Positions 22,697-35,339 are shown, numbered from the stretch's first letter. The stretch is 64,000 nt of DNA from Cephalotus follicularis (GCA_001972305.1 BDDD01005648.1:1-64000), one strand, 5' to 3'. Translations and numbers: made by a program. Notes: generated from the sequence alone by a model not told the origin.

Positions 22697-25600
22697 TATG
22701 TATATGTATAATTTATATTAATAATGTATATAGTATTTGTGTTCAATTGATTTGGAGCCTAATCCGAGGATCCAAATCCATTAGATTCAATCCCACTCAA
22801 AATCTAAGTTTGCACTGGTTTATAATTTGTAATTTATTATAGAATTCAGTTAAATAAAAATTTGAGAGAAACCTTAGATTCTCGTTCATGATTCGTTCAA
22901 TAGGAGTGAATCATGAATTGTCCAGTTTAGACAGTTTTCGCATACGTACGTCCACCGTAGGATATATTGTTATTTTGTGTACATAGTTTTCTTCAAGAAA
23001 GTTTCGGTTACACTCCTTAAACATATTCCTCGGATGCATAATTAAATCGATCAATTCAGTTTAATTCGTGTGTTTAAGGAACCATGGGGAGATGCTGCCG
23101 AAATTTTCTCTGAGTGAACTATGCACACGGGATAACGATATTAGTGGAGGTACGTAGTTAAGAATGGGATAGGGCCATATCTTTTAGAGTTAGGTGGTGA
23201 GATACACTTCAGTCAATGCATTTTGAGAAAAGTATACTTGAATCTAACAATCTTCTACCCTACTTGTAGAAAAAATGTCTATGGACAGGAGTTGGATGAG
23301 TAGGTGGGTTGTCCGGGGGTTACTAACAGAGGAATTTAATAGGGGTGTGTTCGCTTTCTTAGATTTTGCATTTTCAAACGAAGATTTTGTCTGGAATAGT
23401 ATCATAAAATGTCCTTGTAGCCATTGCAAGTTAAGGGCGTTTGGAACTCGATCTGAAGTGCGGTTACATTTGTTGAAGAACGGTTTCACCCCCCATTACA
23501 CGTTATGGGATGAACATAGGGAAAGGATGGAACGTCGTCGGGCTGAGTAAAGCAGCCATACCCCTCGGGTCCGAGCAATACTTTTGTTGATCTCGTAATA
23601 GATGCTGTGGGGATCGACTTTGATACTCGTGAACATGACGAGATGGCCGATGAACTTCCGAATCCCAATGTAAAGAAGTTCTATGACCTGCTTAAGGATG
23701 CGGATGAACCGTTGTGGAATGGCTGTAAAAAACACACCAAGCTGTCTATGATGACGCGACTCATGAATGTCAAGTCCAAGTATGGGATTCCTAACGAAGG
23801 GGCCGAGAAAATTATTCAGATCGTTAAGAGCGGAATACCTGAGGATGAGAAGTTGTCGGAGTCTTATTACAAGCTGAAACAAATTATGAAGACATTGGGA
23901 TTAGGCTACAAAAAGATAGATGCATGTGTCAATGATTGTATGTTTTATCACGGGGATCAGCATAAGTGTGCTACAGAGTGTCCAACATGTAATCATCCTA
24001 GATTCAAACCTAGCAGTGGAGAAAAGAGAAAGGTACAGGTACCTTACAAGGTTTTGCGTCACTTTCCAATGGCACAAAGACTTCAGAGGTTGTTTCAATC
24101 AGACAAAACATCTGCTGATATGAGGTGGCATAGTAAGAAGAGGAAGGATAAAGACGGTGACGAAGTGGGAATGGTACACCCGGTTGACTGTGAATCTTGG
24201 AAGCACTTTGATATTACTTTTCCATCTTTTGCGGTAGAAGTTGACAATGTTAGAATATGAATAGCAATGAATGAGTTTTGTTCTTTTGGGGTTAGTAGTA
24301 GTGTTTACTCTTGCTGACAATGTTTTTTTTTTCTATACAATCTTCCACCTTGGTTGTGTATGACGAAGCCATTCATGTTCTTATCTTTGATTATACCTGG
24401 ACCAAAAAGCCTAGGGAAAGATATTGATGTGTTTCTTCATCCACTCGTTGATGAGTTGAAGATGTTGTGGGAAACTGGAGTTGAAACCTATGATGCATCG
24501 CGTAAGAAGAACTTTCAGATAAGGGCAGCTTTAATGTGGACGATAATTGACTTTCCTGCCTATCGAATGCTATCAGGCTTGAGTACTCATGGTCATTTGG
24601 CATGCCCCTACTGCATGGGTCAGAAGGGTTTTAGATTGAAGCATAGTCGAAAATATTCATGGTTTGACTATCATCATCAATTGTTGCCCACAGACCACCA
24701 GTTTAGAAGAGACAATAAAAAATTCTTGAAGGGTCGATGGGTGATTGAGGTGGAGTGGAGAGGTTATCAGGGGAAGAGGTAGAGGATCAACTCCCTGAGT
24801 TGAATGAATTTGTGTTTGGAAAATGTGTACCAACTAGTAAGATTCCGGGGTTCGGGAGAGTGATTGGACTAAGCGAAGTATCTTTTTCGAACTTCCTTAT
24901 TGGAGTAAAGTACTAGTCAGACACAAGTTGGACGTCATGCACATCGAGAAGAATATGTTTGAAAATATATTCAATACGGTCATGAATGTGAAGGGAAAAT
25001 CCAAGGACCACGTACAAGCTCGACTTGATATCTGAAAGAGTTCAGAATAAGACCTGAACCGCATGAAAAAGAGGTGGATGGGTGGTTCATATTGCCACCA
25101 GTAAAATATTCATTGAACAGTGAACAGGTCAAACAAGTTTGTGAATGGATGACAAAGACCAGGTTTTCGGATGGATACGCCTCAAACATATCCCGGTGTG
25201 TGAATGTTTTATAGCGTAAGATTTCGGGATTGAAGAGCCATGATTTCCATGTCTTCATGCAGAGGTTTCTTCCGATTGCATTTTCTGAGTTCTTGTCGAG
25301 AAATATCATAGAGGTGTTGGCTGATATCAGTGATTTTTTCGGAATATATGCTCAACATCCAACAGTGCTGTGAAGATGGACTTGCTCTAGAGTAACATTG
25401 TGCAAACAATTTGCAAAATGGAGAAGATATTTCCTCCATTGTTTTTTGATTCGATGGAACATCTTCTTGTCCACCTAGCTTACGAAGCAAAAGTTTGTGG
25501 GCCGGTTCAGAATACATGGATGTATCCCATTGAGAGGTACAGTTACTCATTGTTTCTCTTTCTGAAAATGTTCATCTCTTTGTCATGCATTCTAATTACA

Positions 25601-27460
25601 TATTTAATTTCAGAGAGCTGTTTGATCTTAAGAAGATGGTCAAGAACAAAGCTTGTGTGGAAGGGTCGATCGCCGAGGCATACATCGTTCACGAGTTGAC
25701 AACGTTTTGTTCATACTATTTCGAACCCGATGTCCCGACGAGGCTGAATAGGCCTGAGAGAAACTGGGATGGGGGCGCCATTTCAAGTAACGGATTGCTA
25801 TCCATATTTACTCATCCCGGTAAAGCAATGGGAAAGACAGAGAATAGACATATGACAGACCAAGAATAGGAGGCTGCATATTTATTCATCCTTCTGAACT
25901 ACGATGAAGTCAGCCATCTGGTTGAGTAAGTATACATATATATTGTACTAAGTTTATACTCTATTTATACGAATTGGGCAATTTGAACATATCTCACTTA
26001 TATTCTTTGTTGTACTGAGTACGAACAACTAGTCAGCAAATTAAACCCTAACATTACCCCCAAACAAATTGAAGAAGATCGCGATGTACACTTTGTGAAA
26101 TGGTTTCAAAGCCGAGTAAGTAATGCCAGAATATGTCTACAAAGCGTTTATAAGTTTCATGATTTTTAATTGTTGATATTGATTTCTATGTTACGTGTAT
26201 ATATTGCACACTTAATAGGTTTATAACAACAAGGAAGTTGACGCCCTTCTACGACATTTAGCAAGTGCACCTGCTATAAAAGTGAGGTCATGGAAGGGGT
26301 ATGTCGTCAACAGGTACAAGTTTCACACTAAAGATGCATTGAGGACCTCAACAACTCAAAATTTGGGTGTAATGATCAAGGGAAGCACTTGGAATGATAG
26401 TTGTAGTGACTTCTACGGAGCCTTGGTCGACGTTGTTGTAACACCCCACGCCCGCAGGGCGGACACGTGGCATTACTCTCAATCCAATACACAATACAAT
26501 GGTCGGGACTAGCAATATAAAAATGCGGAAAACTTTAAAACTTTGCAATACATAACAGATGCGGAAGATACAATACAGTACAGGTCTTTTCAATACATTA
26601 ACAATCCTTTAAACAGTATTACAAAACAGTACATTTCCATCTTTCACTACAATATCTCTATCAGCTTCGCGATACCCAAGAAGTCGTGCGGTCAACGGGT
26701 CTTCAGTCCTTCTGTCCACTGCTACCTGCTGCCCGACCTATGCCGCACACAAAGTACAACATAGCCCCACCCCAAAGGATGGGGTTAGCCACACTGGCTA
26801 AGCAGAAACCTCATGTAACATGTATGCATGTACAATATGCAATATCGGTGACAATTTCTACAATATCAATGTGCGGTGTACAATATCAATGCATGATATG
26901 GCAAATGCATATGTACAATTGGTGATCAGACTACCCATATGACAGTGGCCCATAACAGAGCATACGGATAGGATCTATAACAATCAATCAATCAATCAAT
27001 GGCAGACACTCAATGGTGGTGTATAAACACCCAATCAATCACTCAATATCCTATAGAGCATGCGACCGGGTCAATACGATGTCAACCGGTTGGCGGTGAT
27101 CAATCCCACGGAAGGTAGTCCTTCAAAAAGGGTGGGAGATCTATCTACGGTTCTCAGACTGATCAGGTCTGGGACTCATAGATCTTACAGCCTATGGCTG
27201 GGTCAATACAATCTCGATGAGCTACAGCCTCAAGGAGCTACTGATACCGTCAGGGAGCTACAGCCTCAAGCGAGCATCAATCGACAATCAATCGGTACCG
27301 CTCGTCAGCAGGTCAATACAATATAATAAATGAAACGATCGACGGAATAGGTGGACAGGGTCAACGACCTAACCTGCCAACATGAATCATAAGGTCGTTC
27401 TATAGGATCCATACAATACAATCAATCGAGTCAATACAATATCATTGCAATGTCAATAAG

Positions 27461-27705
27461 CAAAGTCAATGAGTGGTGGTGTCTAAGGGAGAAATGGGAA
27501 CGTGCGTCCATCGTACCGACTTAGACTCGCAATAACAATTATGACTCAAGCAATCGATCAATGTATCAATACAACGTCGAAGCAAGGTCAATAAGTGGTG
27601 GTATCTAATGGAGAGATGGGAACGTGCGTTCATTTTACCGACTTAGACTCGCAACAACACTTATGAATCAAGCAATAGATCAATCAGTCAGTACAATCAT
27701 TAAAA
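27461..27705. repeat. Two-copy tandem repeat, about 122 bp
   Basis: Both units contain GTGGTGGT, GAGATGGGAACGTGCGT-like and CCGACTTAGACTCGCAA segments in the same order. They differ at roughly one site in ten. Confidence 0.8.
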
Positions 27706-27813
27706 CTGTTTTCAAACACTTGAACACCTCAAGCGAGGCTCTAGTCAAGTGGCAATGTGAAAAGAAGTTGAAAACTAGCTTTAAAACAGTTAAAAACTCC
27801 TTTTAGTACATTA

Positions 27814-28070
27814 GGCATCGATGTATTTGGTGAAAGACATCGACTCCTCTTTGAAACGGTGGAAAGACGTCAATGTCTTTGAAAGACATCAATGTCTTTC
27901 TCTATCTGTGTAGAGATCTGGCCGAAGACGTCGATGTCCTTGGAGAAAGGCGTCGACGCTTTTCAATAAAAATAGCCTGAGCATGCACATCGATGTTCGG
28001 CATCGATGTCTTTCCAGGGGAGAGACATCTCGAGGCAAAGACGTCGATGTCTTTGAAAGACGTCGATGTC
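27814..28070. repeat. Array of GACATCGATGTC-type palindromic words
   Basis: About eleven words built on a TCGA (or TCAA) core flanked by GACA/GACG and TGTC are centred near 27819, 27841, 27871, 27890, 27932, 27954, 27991, 28004, 28031, 28045 and 28064. Several steps are 19-22 bp or twice that; others are 13-14 or 27-37 bp. One member is the GGCGTCGACGC form seen elsewhere in the window. Confidence 0.8.
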
Positions 28071-29024
28071 TTTGCTGCNGAGAGAAAGGAGAGAAAGAAT
28101 TGACTTAAATAGTCGATTCGGTCAACTCTCCGAAACTCTGCCCAAAATCTTGATGATACATGCATGTGATCAAAATAATATCAATAGGTATAAGAATACC
28201 TCAATTCAATACAGTTCAGTACGGTCCAAAATGGTACAATACGGTACGATGTATGCATGAATAGTACAAAAGGGAATTCGGGTCTTCACAGTTGTGGAGC
28301 TCGATTTCTACGGAAAAGACAATAAAGTTGTTTTATTCAAGTGTGAATGGGTTGACACTTTAGAGAGAGGTACCAGAGTGGATGATTTTGGAATTGTTCG
28401 TCTGAATCCAGAAAAGGAACTCCCCACATACGAGCTGTTCATGCTAGCAAGTCAAATTCTGCAGGCGTTCTACGCACCCAACGTTTCCAACGATCGTAGG
28501 TACAAAGGGTGGGTGACTGTGATAAAAACAAAACCGGGAAATGCCTACAGCCTTTCTGATTGTGAAGAAGAAGATGGCGACAATTTGGGTATGGATATAA
28601 CATTGCAAGAAGATGTTGTCACCGGTCTACTACGATCATTTACAGCTGATTTAAGACCTGAAAGTGAAGATTCCCTTCGAGGAGATGGGGAATGGGATGA
28701 GGTAGTATTGCATCCAAATGTTTGAATAAGGGATCCTACGTCATACCATGACAATACGGATGACGAGGAAGATGAATGGGAAGACGATGTTTCTGACACG
28801 AATGAGGAAGATGAAGTGATGGAATATGATTCCCATTGTCAAGACGACATGGATATTGATAGCAAAGATTAAACTGTAAGTTAATAGTGTAGTATATGTA
28901 GTAAATAATGTTTGCAATAGTATTCTTAATCTTATAATTTGGCATGACATTGTAATTTGATAATATATAGTAGGAAAATTTTATGTAGTTTATATCGTTT
29001 TTAAATACGGTGAGTTCTTACAGA

Positions 29025-30730
29025 TATGTCGCGCAGAGTCACGCGTTCCTCTATTCCTGGAGATTCCACCACACCCTCCGGATCTACGCGTCCCGAGTTG
29101 GACTCCATGGAGTTAGACACACAGGAGTAAGATACCGATGTTCCCAGTGCTAATAAGGAAATTTATTATGTCATGATATGTGACCTTAAACTGTTTTACG
29201 TATTATCGAAACTTTTTTGTTATATTTTGTTATATATGTTTACAGTGAAACGTAACAATGTTTTTGAATCAGGCTCCCATCAGCGACGGATGAGGGGAGT
29301 TAGTAGGGGGGTGGACTTGCCTCCGCAAGGGGTGGAGGATTCTAGGCCTATTCGGCATATCAGTGCCAATGGGTAAGTAACTAGTAATTTAAGTATATTT
29401 TTTTTTAAAACTAACCTATGATGTTGGTGCTAATATTTATTTAATTGCAGGTGTTTTGAGGAGATGGATATGAAGAATACAATAGCGTCCAACATCAAGA
29501 GCAGAATACTGCAACCATGGACCACGTGGAGCCAGTGGCTCGATTCAGAGAAGGAACTATTGTGAGAAAAGCTACTGGTGAGTAAAACTGTTGCAGTTAA
29601 TAATACTGATTTATTCAGGATATTTTTTAAATTCGTTGTTTGACATTGATGTTTTGTAGGACTACTTCCACTTTCTGCCATCTAATGCACACAGCAGGCT
29701 TGCATTCAATAGTTACGTGCAAAAGAATTACCCAAAGTGGATACGTAAGTATAGGAAGAAGGCAATGACGGGCGCTGGTGTGCGTTAGATGAGCCCTGAG
29801 TGCAAGCAGCATGGCCCTACAGAGATACCACAACCAGTGTGGGATGAAATGGTGAACATGTGGATGTCTGAAGATTTTCAGAAGCGGGCAAGAACAAATG
29901 CTACCAATAGGGCGAACGAAGCACACACCACCTACACTGGTGGTAGTTACATTATGGAAAGACAACTTCAAATTGGGGTAAGTAATAAACATAATTTATA
30001 ATTACGGTGCTTAATAAACTTAATTTGTGTTTCAAACTAATTCAAAATTGCATTTGACTTGTAGGAGACCAAGGGGAAACCTACTGTGGATGTATTTTAC
30101 GACACTTATTGGAGGGCGGGGAATGATACTCTTCCACCTCCTATTATAATGGAGAGGATGGTGAGTCACAAACTGAAATGAATATGTCAATTACCCTTTA
30201 TATGTCAATCACTTATCAATTTAATCTTGTATTTTTTTATAGGAGAAGTACCGGGCTACTGTCGGGGCAGATACTGTGGAGGGGCCCGACGGTATTAGTA
30301 GGCTGGCTCCCTTCGAAGTCTTGGCATGGACAGAGGTGACAGGAGGTCCGCGGAAGGGCAAGATCCGTGGGTACTACATGACTTCCTCGAAGATGCCACC
30401 ACAAACACTTTGAGGTACTCAGTCGAGAGTGGAAAGTCAGAGTCACCCATTCACTTCACAGCCATCAGGGGCCACCCTAGGGACTACCCATTCACTTCAC
30501 AGCCATCAGGGGCCAGCCTAGGGACTAAAGTAGGTGTTCGTGAGGAGGTCTCAGAGCTTTGCCAGCAGGTGCACCGGGTGTAGATGACGTTGGAGAGTTT
30601 TATGGCTCAAATGACGCAGATGATGGGGTCTCAATCCAGACGCACACCATCTAATTAGAGTTCACCGCGGACTCAGCACCCCCCCTTCCAGCCATCTCCA
30701 GACTCGGACGATAGCGATGACGAATCGTAG
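29025..30730 (+). pseudogene. TNPA-like second gene of the CACTA element
   Basis: The first exon probably starts at ATG 29025 (MSRRVTRSSIPGDSTT). Later exons are supported by good splice sites: a GTAAGT donor near 29372 and a TTGCAG acceptor near 29449, a GTGAGT donor near 29578 and a TTTTGTAG acceptor near 29660. The product includes PWTTWSQWLDSEKELL, LAFNSYVQKNYPKWIRKYRK and GRPKGKIRGYYM-like stretches with the character of the plant Ptta/En/Spm family (PF03004-like). At least one in-frame TAG (near 29787) breaks it. TNPA-like proteins bind the subterminal repeats and bring the transposon ends together. Confidence 0.65.
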
Positions 30731-30984
30731 TTTGTTGAGTTTGACACATTTTAAGACTGTTTGTAAACGTATTACACTTTTTATAAATATGCTATAAATC
30801 TCATTTACGTTGTTTTGTTAACTTAAATGTGAATGAAATGTGTTATTTAGTAGTTATGGATGGAGTCAATTACACAATTATGAAATATAAACTGTTTTTG
30901 TGGATGCTGCTGAAATGAATTGCAGGTTTTGCTTGGATATAGGGAATGGATTCTGCCGATATAACCACCAGCAGAAACTGCAGA

Positions 30985-31355
30985 ATTATGAGGGCATGGC
31001 TAGGGTGTTGCCCTCTCCATTCTGCAGCAAATATACACGGCAGGGTTGGCAAGGGTATATGCATGTATGAGCAGATGACGGCGAGGGGGCGCCTGCCCTA
31101 GCTATACCCTTGCAATGGTGAGGGCATGACTGCAAAGGGGTCCCTGCCCTCGCCACGGCGAGGGGGATCCAGCCCTAGACATACCCTCGCTGTGGCGAGG
31201 GCAATCTACAGTGAGGGGACCTGACTCTCGCCGTGCCCTCGTGAAGTGGATGGTGAGGAAGAATTCGGCGAGGGTTACTTCTCCTCTCCATGCCCTCGGC
31301 GTTGACTCAACGGCGAGGGGAAGTGCCCTCGCCGTTGACCTGTTTTTTAGTAGTG
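30985..31355 (+). repeat. Right subterminal repeats and terminal inverted repeat of the CACTA element
   Basis: Dense GCGAGGG and CCCTCGC words in both orientations, for example CCCTCGCCACGGCGAGGGG near 31147. The array ends in AACGGCGAGGGG, CCCTCGCCGTTGACCTG and TTTTTTAGTAGTG at 31355. It mirrors the left end. Confidence 0.85.
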
Positions 31356-31990
31356 TTGTGACACTTTGTTATAGCAAGCTCTGTAAAGTGATTGGTACAA
31401 CCATGCAAGTGTACCATTGCCCCAACTATAAGTATCGACAGCGTACAGATCTCTTAACATAAGCAAGAACATAAGTGGCACGGTATCACCTGAGCCATCC
31501 TGAAAGACGATGTTACCAAGTAGACACAGGATGTATGCTTGTGCATACCGCTACAATACTATAGGATGGTCAACAGCCTTAGGCGAGAGTTGAGCGAAAT
31601 GTCTGTAAAGCCATGACAACCTCAGGATTGTCCCAGAAATAGCAGTACGCCCTGGTCGAAGACCGGTTAGATTCAAACATAAGTCATCCAACGACTCACA
31701 ATTAACACGTCCGTGACAGCAAGGCTGTCAATCCGGAGTCCCTGTACTATACTCACATCTTGGAGAGTGGCAGTCATCTCACTAACAACCATATGAAAAC
31801 TATGGGTCTCCTGCACCTCTCGACCAATGCAGTAATTAATGCATGGTCGAGTGGGATGTGTCCTATAAGGGCTATCCCAAGAAAACTTGCTTGGCGAATA
31901 TGAGGACGCAATGCATCCTGTAATTGCAATGGTCTATGGTGACAACAATACAACGGCTCCATATCACATCCCGCCCAGATGTCTTTTGAT
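31356..31990 (-). pseudogene. Plant mobile domain (MAIN/PP7-long-form-like) remnant
   Basis: Read right to left, the minus strand encodes RQASFLGIALIGHIPLDHAL then ITALVER, a one-base frameshift, ETHSFHMVVSEMTATLQDV, DTVPLMFLLMLRDL and WGNGTLAWLYQSLYRACYNK. This order matches the plant mobile domain (PF10536-like) found in MAIN-family proteins and in transposons. The domain stops dead at the CACTA end at 31355, and its C-terminal part is missing from the other side of the CACTA element. It lies just downstream of, and in the same orientation as, the MULE transposase, so it was probably part of the same element or transcript. Confidence 0.75.
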
Positions 31991-32339
31991 CAATGGCTAT
32001 CCTACAGTTTGAGCACATTAGTATTATGAGGTCCATGATGTGTCCCCAATACAGCTTTACTGCGAAACACTAAACCGACCCTAGTACGAACCATCTGATG
32101 AACCAATAATTTATATGTATTAAAAAAATAAACATCTTAAATATATAAAATATGATATTTTATTTCATTAACAAAAATATTTTACATTACACAATAACAA
32201 AATAGAAAAGACAAATACAATCACTGTATTAAAAAATAAACATCTTAAATATAGAAAACATGATATTTTATTTCATTAACATAAATATTTTACGTTACAC
32301 AAAAAACAAAACGGAAAAAACAAATACAATCACTGATTC

Positions 32340-33069
32340 CTATTCAGACACGATTTCCAATTGTCCTAAATTGTGGCCAAGACCACATGTCTGTCGTGTC
32401 AATTCTCCCTCCCTAGCATCCAAGTCATTGTGAAAGCAGGTAGATCTAGGCCTGCCTTTCTTGTTTCTCCTCAAAGTCGGATCCGGAACAAGAATCGGCC
32501 CATCGTACACTGGCCAAGTGGTTCTATCAGGTCTGGCTGAAAAGTAGGAGCCCATGTCTTCACGTAATTTTGAATCAAATACTGTTTGGCCACAAAACTG
32601 TTAGGATGAAGATTACGTGAACCACAAGAATCAAGAATGTGCAAACACGGATAGTGATAGATCCTCCACTCGTTACAGGTACATGATATTTTGCCCAAAT
32701 CAACCCCATGTGACTCTCTTGTACTGGAATGGCCTCGGTAGCGGTTTGTCCTGCAATTGACTTCAAAAAACCAGGCCTATCATGCAACTTCACAGCCTCA
32801 TAAGTACCGGCAAGCTGGCACAATCCATGAAGTTTTACATCGGTCGTGGGAGTGAATCCGACTCCTGACACCGGGCGGGCCTGATTGTCCTGTCGTCTGA
32901 TAACAAAATAACTACTTGACCTGTAGAAGCTTAGCTGTTCTAATGCTGTAATGGGCAGACCAAGAGCACCCTTCAAGACACCATTAAAAATATTGATCAT
33001 ATTTGTTGTCATGTCTCCCCATCTTCTTCCTTGGTCATATAGTAATGTCCATTTGTCACGAAGAATATT
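32340..33069 (-). pseudogene. MULE transposase, C-terminal part with SWIM zinc finger
   Basis: The frame 33012-32575 (MTTNMINIFNGVLKGALGLP, then ITALEQLSFYR) is the region after the MULE catalytic core. Next comes a SWIM-type zinc finger (CTCNEWRIYHYPCLHIL, C-x-C then C-x-H) near 32680. A C-terminal tail follows ([20 protein letters not shown]). Frames shift between pieces. The upstream half lies at 37441-38845, separated by a 4.37-kb solo LTR inserted at ATATT. Confidence 0.8.
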
Positions 33070-34649
33070 TGTAATGCCCGGGATTTTATAAATAATTATT
33101 GTAATATTGGCACAGTGTATGGCTGTAAGGAGCCGATGGAGTCCGAATCGATAAAAAGCATCGCGTATTGGAGCCGTAAATCATCATGACCAAAATGACT
33201 AATAAAGCCCATTTTTAATGCGCGACAATAAGGCCCTATGTTCGTATTATTATTGCGATTATTTTGGTTGTCGTTCGGATAATTAATATCGCGATTTGCG
33301 GATTAATCAGGACCCAGAACTTAGTATTTTGGTTGGTAAATACTAAAGAAGAGACAAAAGACTAAAAGAAAAGAAAAAAAAAGGGGGAACACACGGGCGC
33401 ATAAGGCACCTGTGTGTGAAGAAGAGACAGACGCGAGAGTGAGAGAGAGCCAGCGGGAGAGAAAGGTAGAGAGGGAGAGCTCGGCGCCGGAGAAGACGAA
33501 GGCGCCAGACCAGGAGATCACCGGTTAGAGCCTCCACCCCTGACGGTATGCCTCCTTTCCTCTTCTCTTTTCTTTTTCTTTTTCCATTTTTCTTCTCCCC
33601 GACGCCAAGCCACTGTGCGCGTTGCCGTGCGTTCCACCGCCGGTTAGCGTCGCGGGAAGGTCCGGTCTTCACCTAGGAGGCCGGCTACACCTATTTCAGT
33701 GGCTGATTTGGCCCCATTTGGTCGGAAACGACCGGATTCGAACTGATGAGTTGACTTAGTGAAGCCAACCCGCTGCCACCTTTGACCGTGCGTTTAGCGC
33801 CGAGTCTCAGCGAGTTAAGAGCAAGGATGTGTAGAGTTGATGATTGTGAGTCGTTTTAAGGTGTTGACCGGAGTTGTGGTTGACCGCCGAGTCAACTCAG
33901 TGAGTTGAACTCACTGTCGGCCGTGACAGGGCGTTTCGGCGCCGATTCACGGAGAGTCTTGAGCGGTTTTGTGTAGCTCGTTCAATGTGGAACCTGTTTA
34001 TGGTGTGGCCGGAGCCCAGTTGGATTGGACGGATTTTGGCCGGAACTCCGGTGACGACAATGTGTAATTGGTACTTTTGTGCATGTCATAACGAATGTGT
34101 GATGGTTATTGCAGCGATGCTAAAAGAGAAATAGAGCTCTGCTGACACAACATGGAGCTATGCTCGTAACGACGAGTGGAGCTTAGAGGAGGTAGCGGTT
34201 CGTCGATTCTACTGCAAGTCCTCCCAACTCACACCTCAATTGGTGACAGGTAGGGTATACATTGCTCCGATGGTACGTGCTCAGATGACTATTGCTTGAT
34301 CCCTTTCGTATACGCCGGTATGGGACGATAGTATACGAATGGTAGATCACTAGAGTAGGTTATACTACTTGCATTGCATTCATGCATTCTAAATGGTTAT
34401 ATGGATTGATATGTATACGAATTGTAATTGTACGAATGCATGATTATATATATATATACATGAATATACGGATGGATATGTATATTGCATATGGCATATG
34501 GTATAAGGGTTAGACATTGAATCGAGAGGAGATGAGTTATTGCCTTCTCTCAATTCACGGGCTATAGGATGAATCTTAAAAGGGCTTTGAACTGTTTTGG
34601 ATATGGTTTTCACTGAATTGCGAACTGTTTTGCAAAACGATATTTCTGC

Positions 34650-34795
34650 CAAAACCGTCGACGCTTTCTTCTTAACTATCGACGCTTTTATGTGTTAAAC
34701 CAAACAGTCGATGCCTTATACTTTCAAACAAAGCGTTGACGCTTTATACCTGTGCTTTCTAAAACTGTTGACGCCCGGGGCTAAGCATTGACGTT
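34650..34795. repeat. Array of GTCGACGC-type words in the long solo LTR
   Basis: Cores are centred near 34659 (GTCGAC), 34680 (ATCGAC), 34709 (GTCGAT), 34737 (GTTGAC), 34769 (GTTGAC) and 34789 (ATTGAC). Steps are 21, 29, 28, 32 and 20 bp. Three cores are TCGA and three are TTGA. Confidence 0.8.
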
Positions 34796-35339
34796 TAGTA
34801 CCCTGTTCAGCCCAAACACATTGTTTTACATAGTTTTTCATCCAAAATGGTTTTATCTTCAAATGGATTCTATAGAATGCCTCCCTAAGGGTTTATAACC
34901 TATGGAAATCCTTTTGTATCACATTTGATTTCTAAATCAATGTTCAAAGAAGAAGTTTAAGAAAAGTTCCCAACAAAAGAGTTACACAAACGATTTACAA
35001 GATGGTTTTCCATGAATGGTTAGGATAGCTCCATTTACGGGATATTGGGGCGCAGATATTCCCCATTTGACTTCCTTTCCATTCACTATACCTTTTTAAG
35101 GACCAACCAAATGATATAAGAAAAATAATTGATTACAAAATGGATTATGGAAACAAAATGACTTATGACTACGGAAATAATATTACATGATTTGACGGAT
35201 GTGGATCCTATGAGATCCTTTACGAAATGGTCCCTATCATTTAAATGGATACATGATGATGGATCATTGATTGTATTGTATGAGACTATAGAGATAACCC
35301 ATTCCTGACTTTCATTTCCGTCATGAATGTCATGAATGT

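Larger units (their letters stand above)
26437..28290 (-). repeat. Solo LTR (1.85 kb) inside the CACTA transposase gene
   Basis: Bounded by TG and CA, with a perfect 5-bp duplication GTTGT at 26432-26436 and 28291-28295. I orient it as minus because the right end read on that strand (TGTGAAGACCCGAATTCCC) resembles the 5' start of the other long LTRs, and the left end reads outward as GGGGTGTTACA; orientation is tentative. It contains no coding sequence, a two-copy 122-bp repeat (27461-27705), CAATAC-rich sequence and an array of GACATCGATGTC-type words. One ambiguous base (N) lies at 28079. Confidence 0.85.
23275..28872 (+). pseudogene. TNPD-like CACTA transposase (Transposase_21), interrupted
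   Basis: The first piece (23275-23550, MDRSWMSRWVVRG, CPCSHCKLR) is a transposase-associated domain (PF13963-like). A frame change leads to 23600-24260 (YKKIDACVNDCMFY, CPTCNHPRF) and 24345-24782 (LIIPGPKSLGKDIDVF, CPYCMGQKGF), the Transposase_21 (PF02992-like) core. Near 24920-25870 follow HKLDVMHIEKNMFENI and a DUF4218-like part (MEKIFPPLFFDSMEHL, VCGPVQNTWMYPIERY). The DUF4216-like region (26282-26436, then 28291-28540) is split by a solo LTR; the flanking codons rejoin in frame if one 5-bp duplication is removed. An acidic tail runs to about 28872. Many stops are present, some possibly in introns. In En/Spm this protein binds termini and catalyses excision. Confidence 0.82.
19934..31355 (+). 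mobile_element. CACTA (En/Spm) DNA transposon with nested LTR insertions
   Basis: The left end begins CACTACAAAAAAACAG and the right end is the inverse of CACTACTAAAAAACAG. The terminal 31 bp match at about 28 positions. Both subterminal regions are packed with GCGAGGG and CCCTCGC words, as expected for TNPA-type binding sites. Inside lie a TNPD/Transposase_21-type gene and a TNPA-type gene in tandem. The flanking trinucleotides differ (AGT left, TTG right) and the flanks belong to unrelated elements, so the expected 3-bp duplication is absent. The element is split by an LTR fragment and a solo LTR, and its transposase frames are broken. Confidence 0.88.

Noticed and set aside
28079..28079. 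Ambiguous base N
   Set aside because: An assembly or consensus ambiguity inside a repeat array, not a biological feature.
33343..33672. Phe/Ser-rich minus-strand ORFs in the 4.37-kb LTR
   Set aside because: They come from a purine-rich tract and AGAGAG-type sequence in non-coding LTR.
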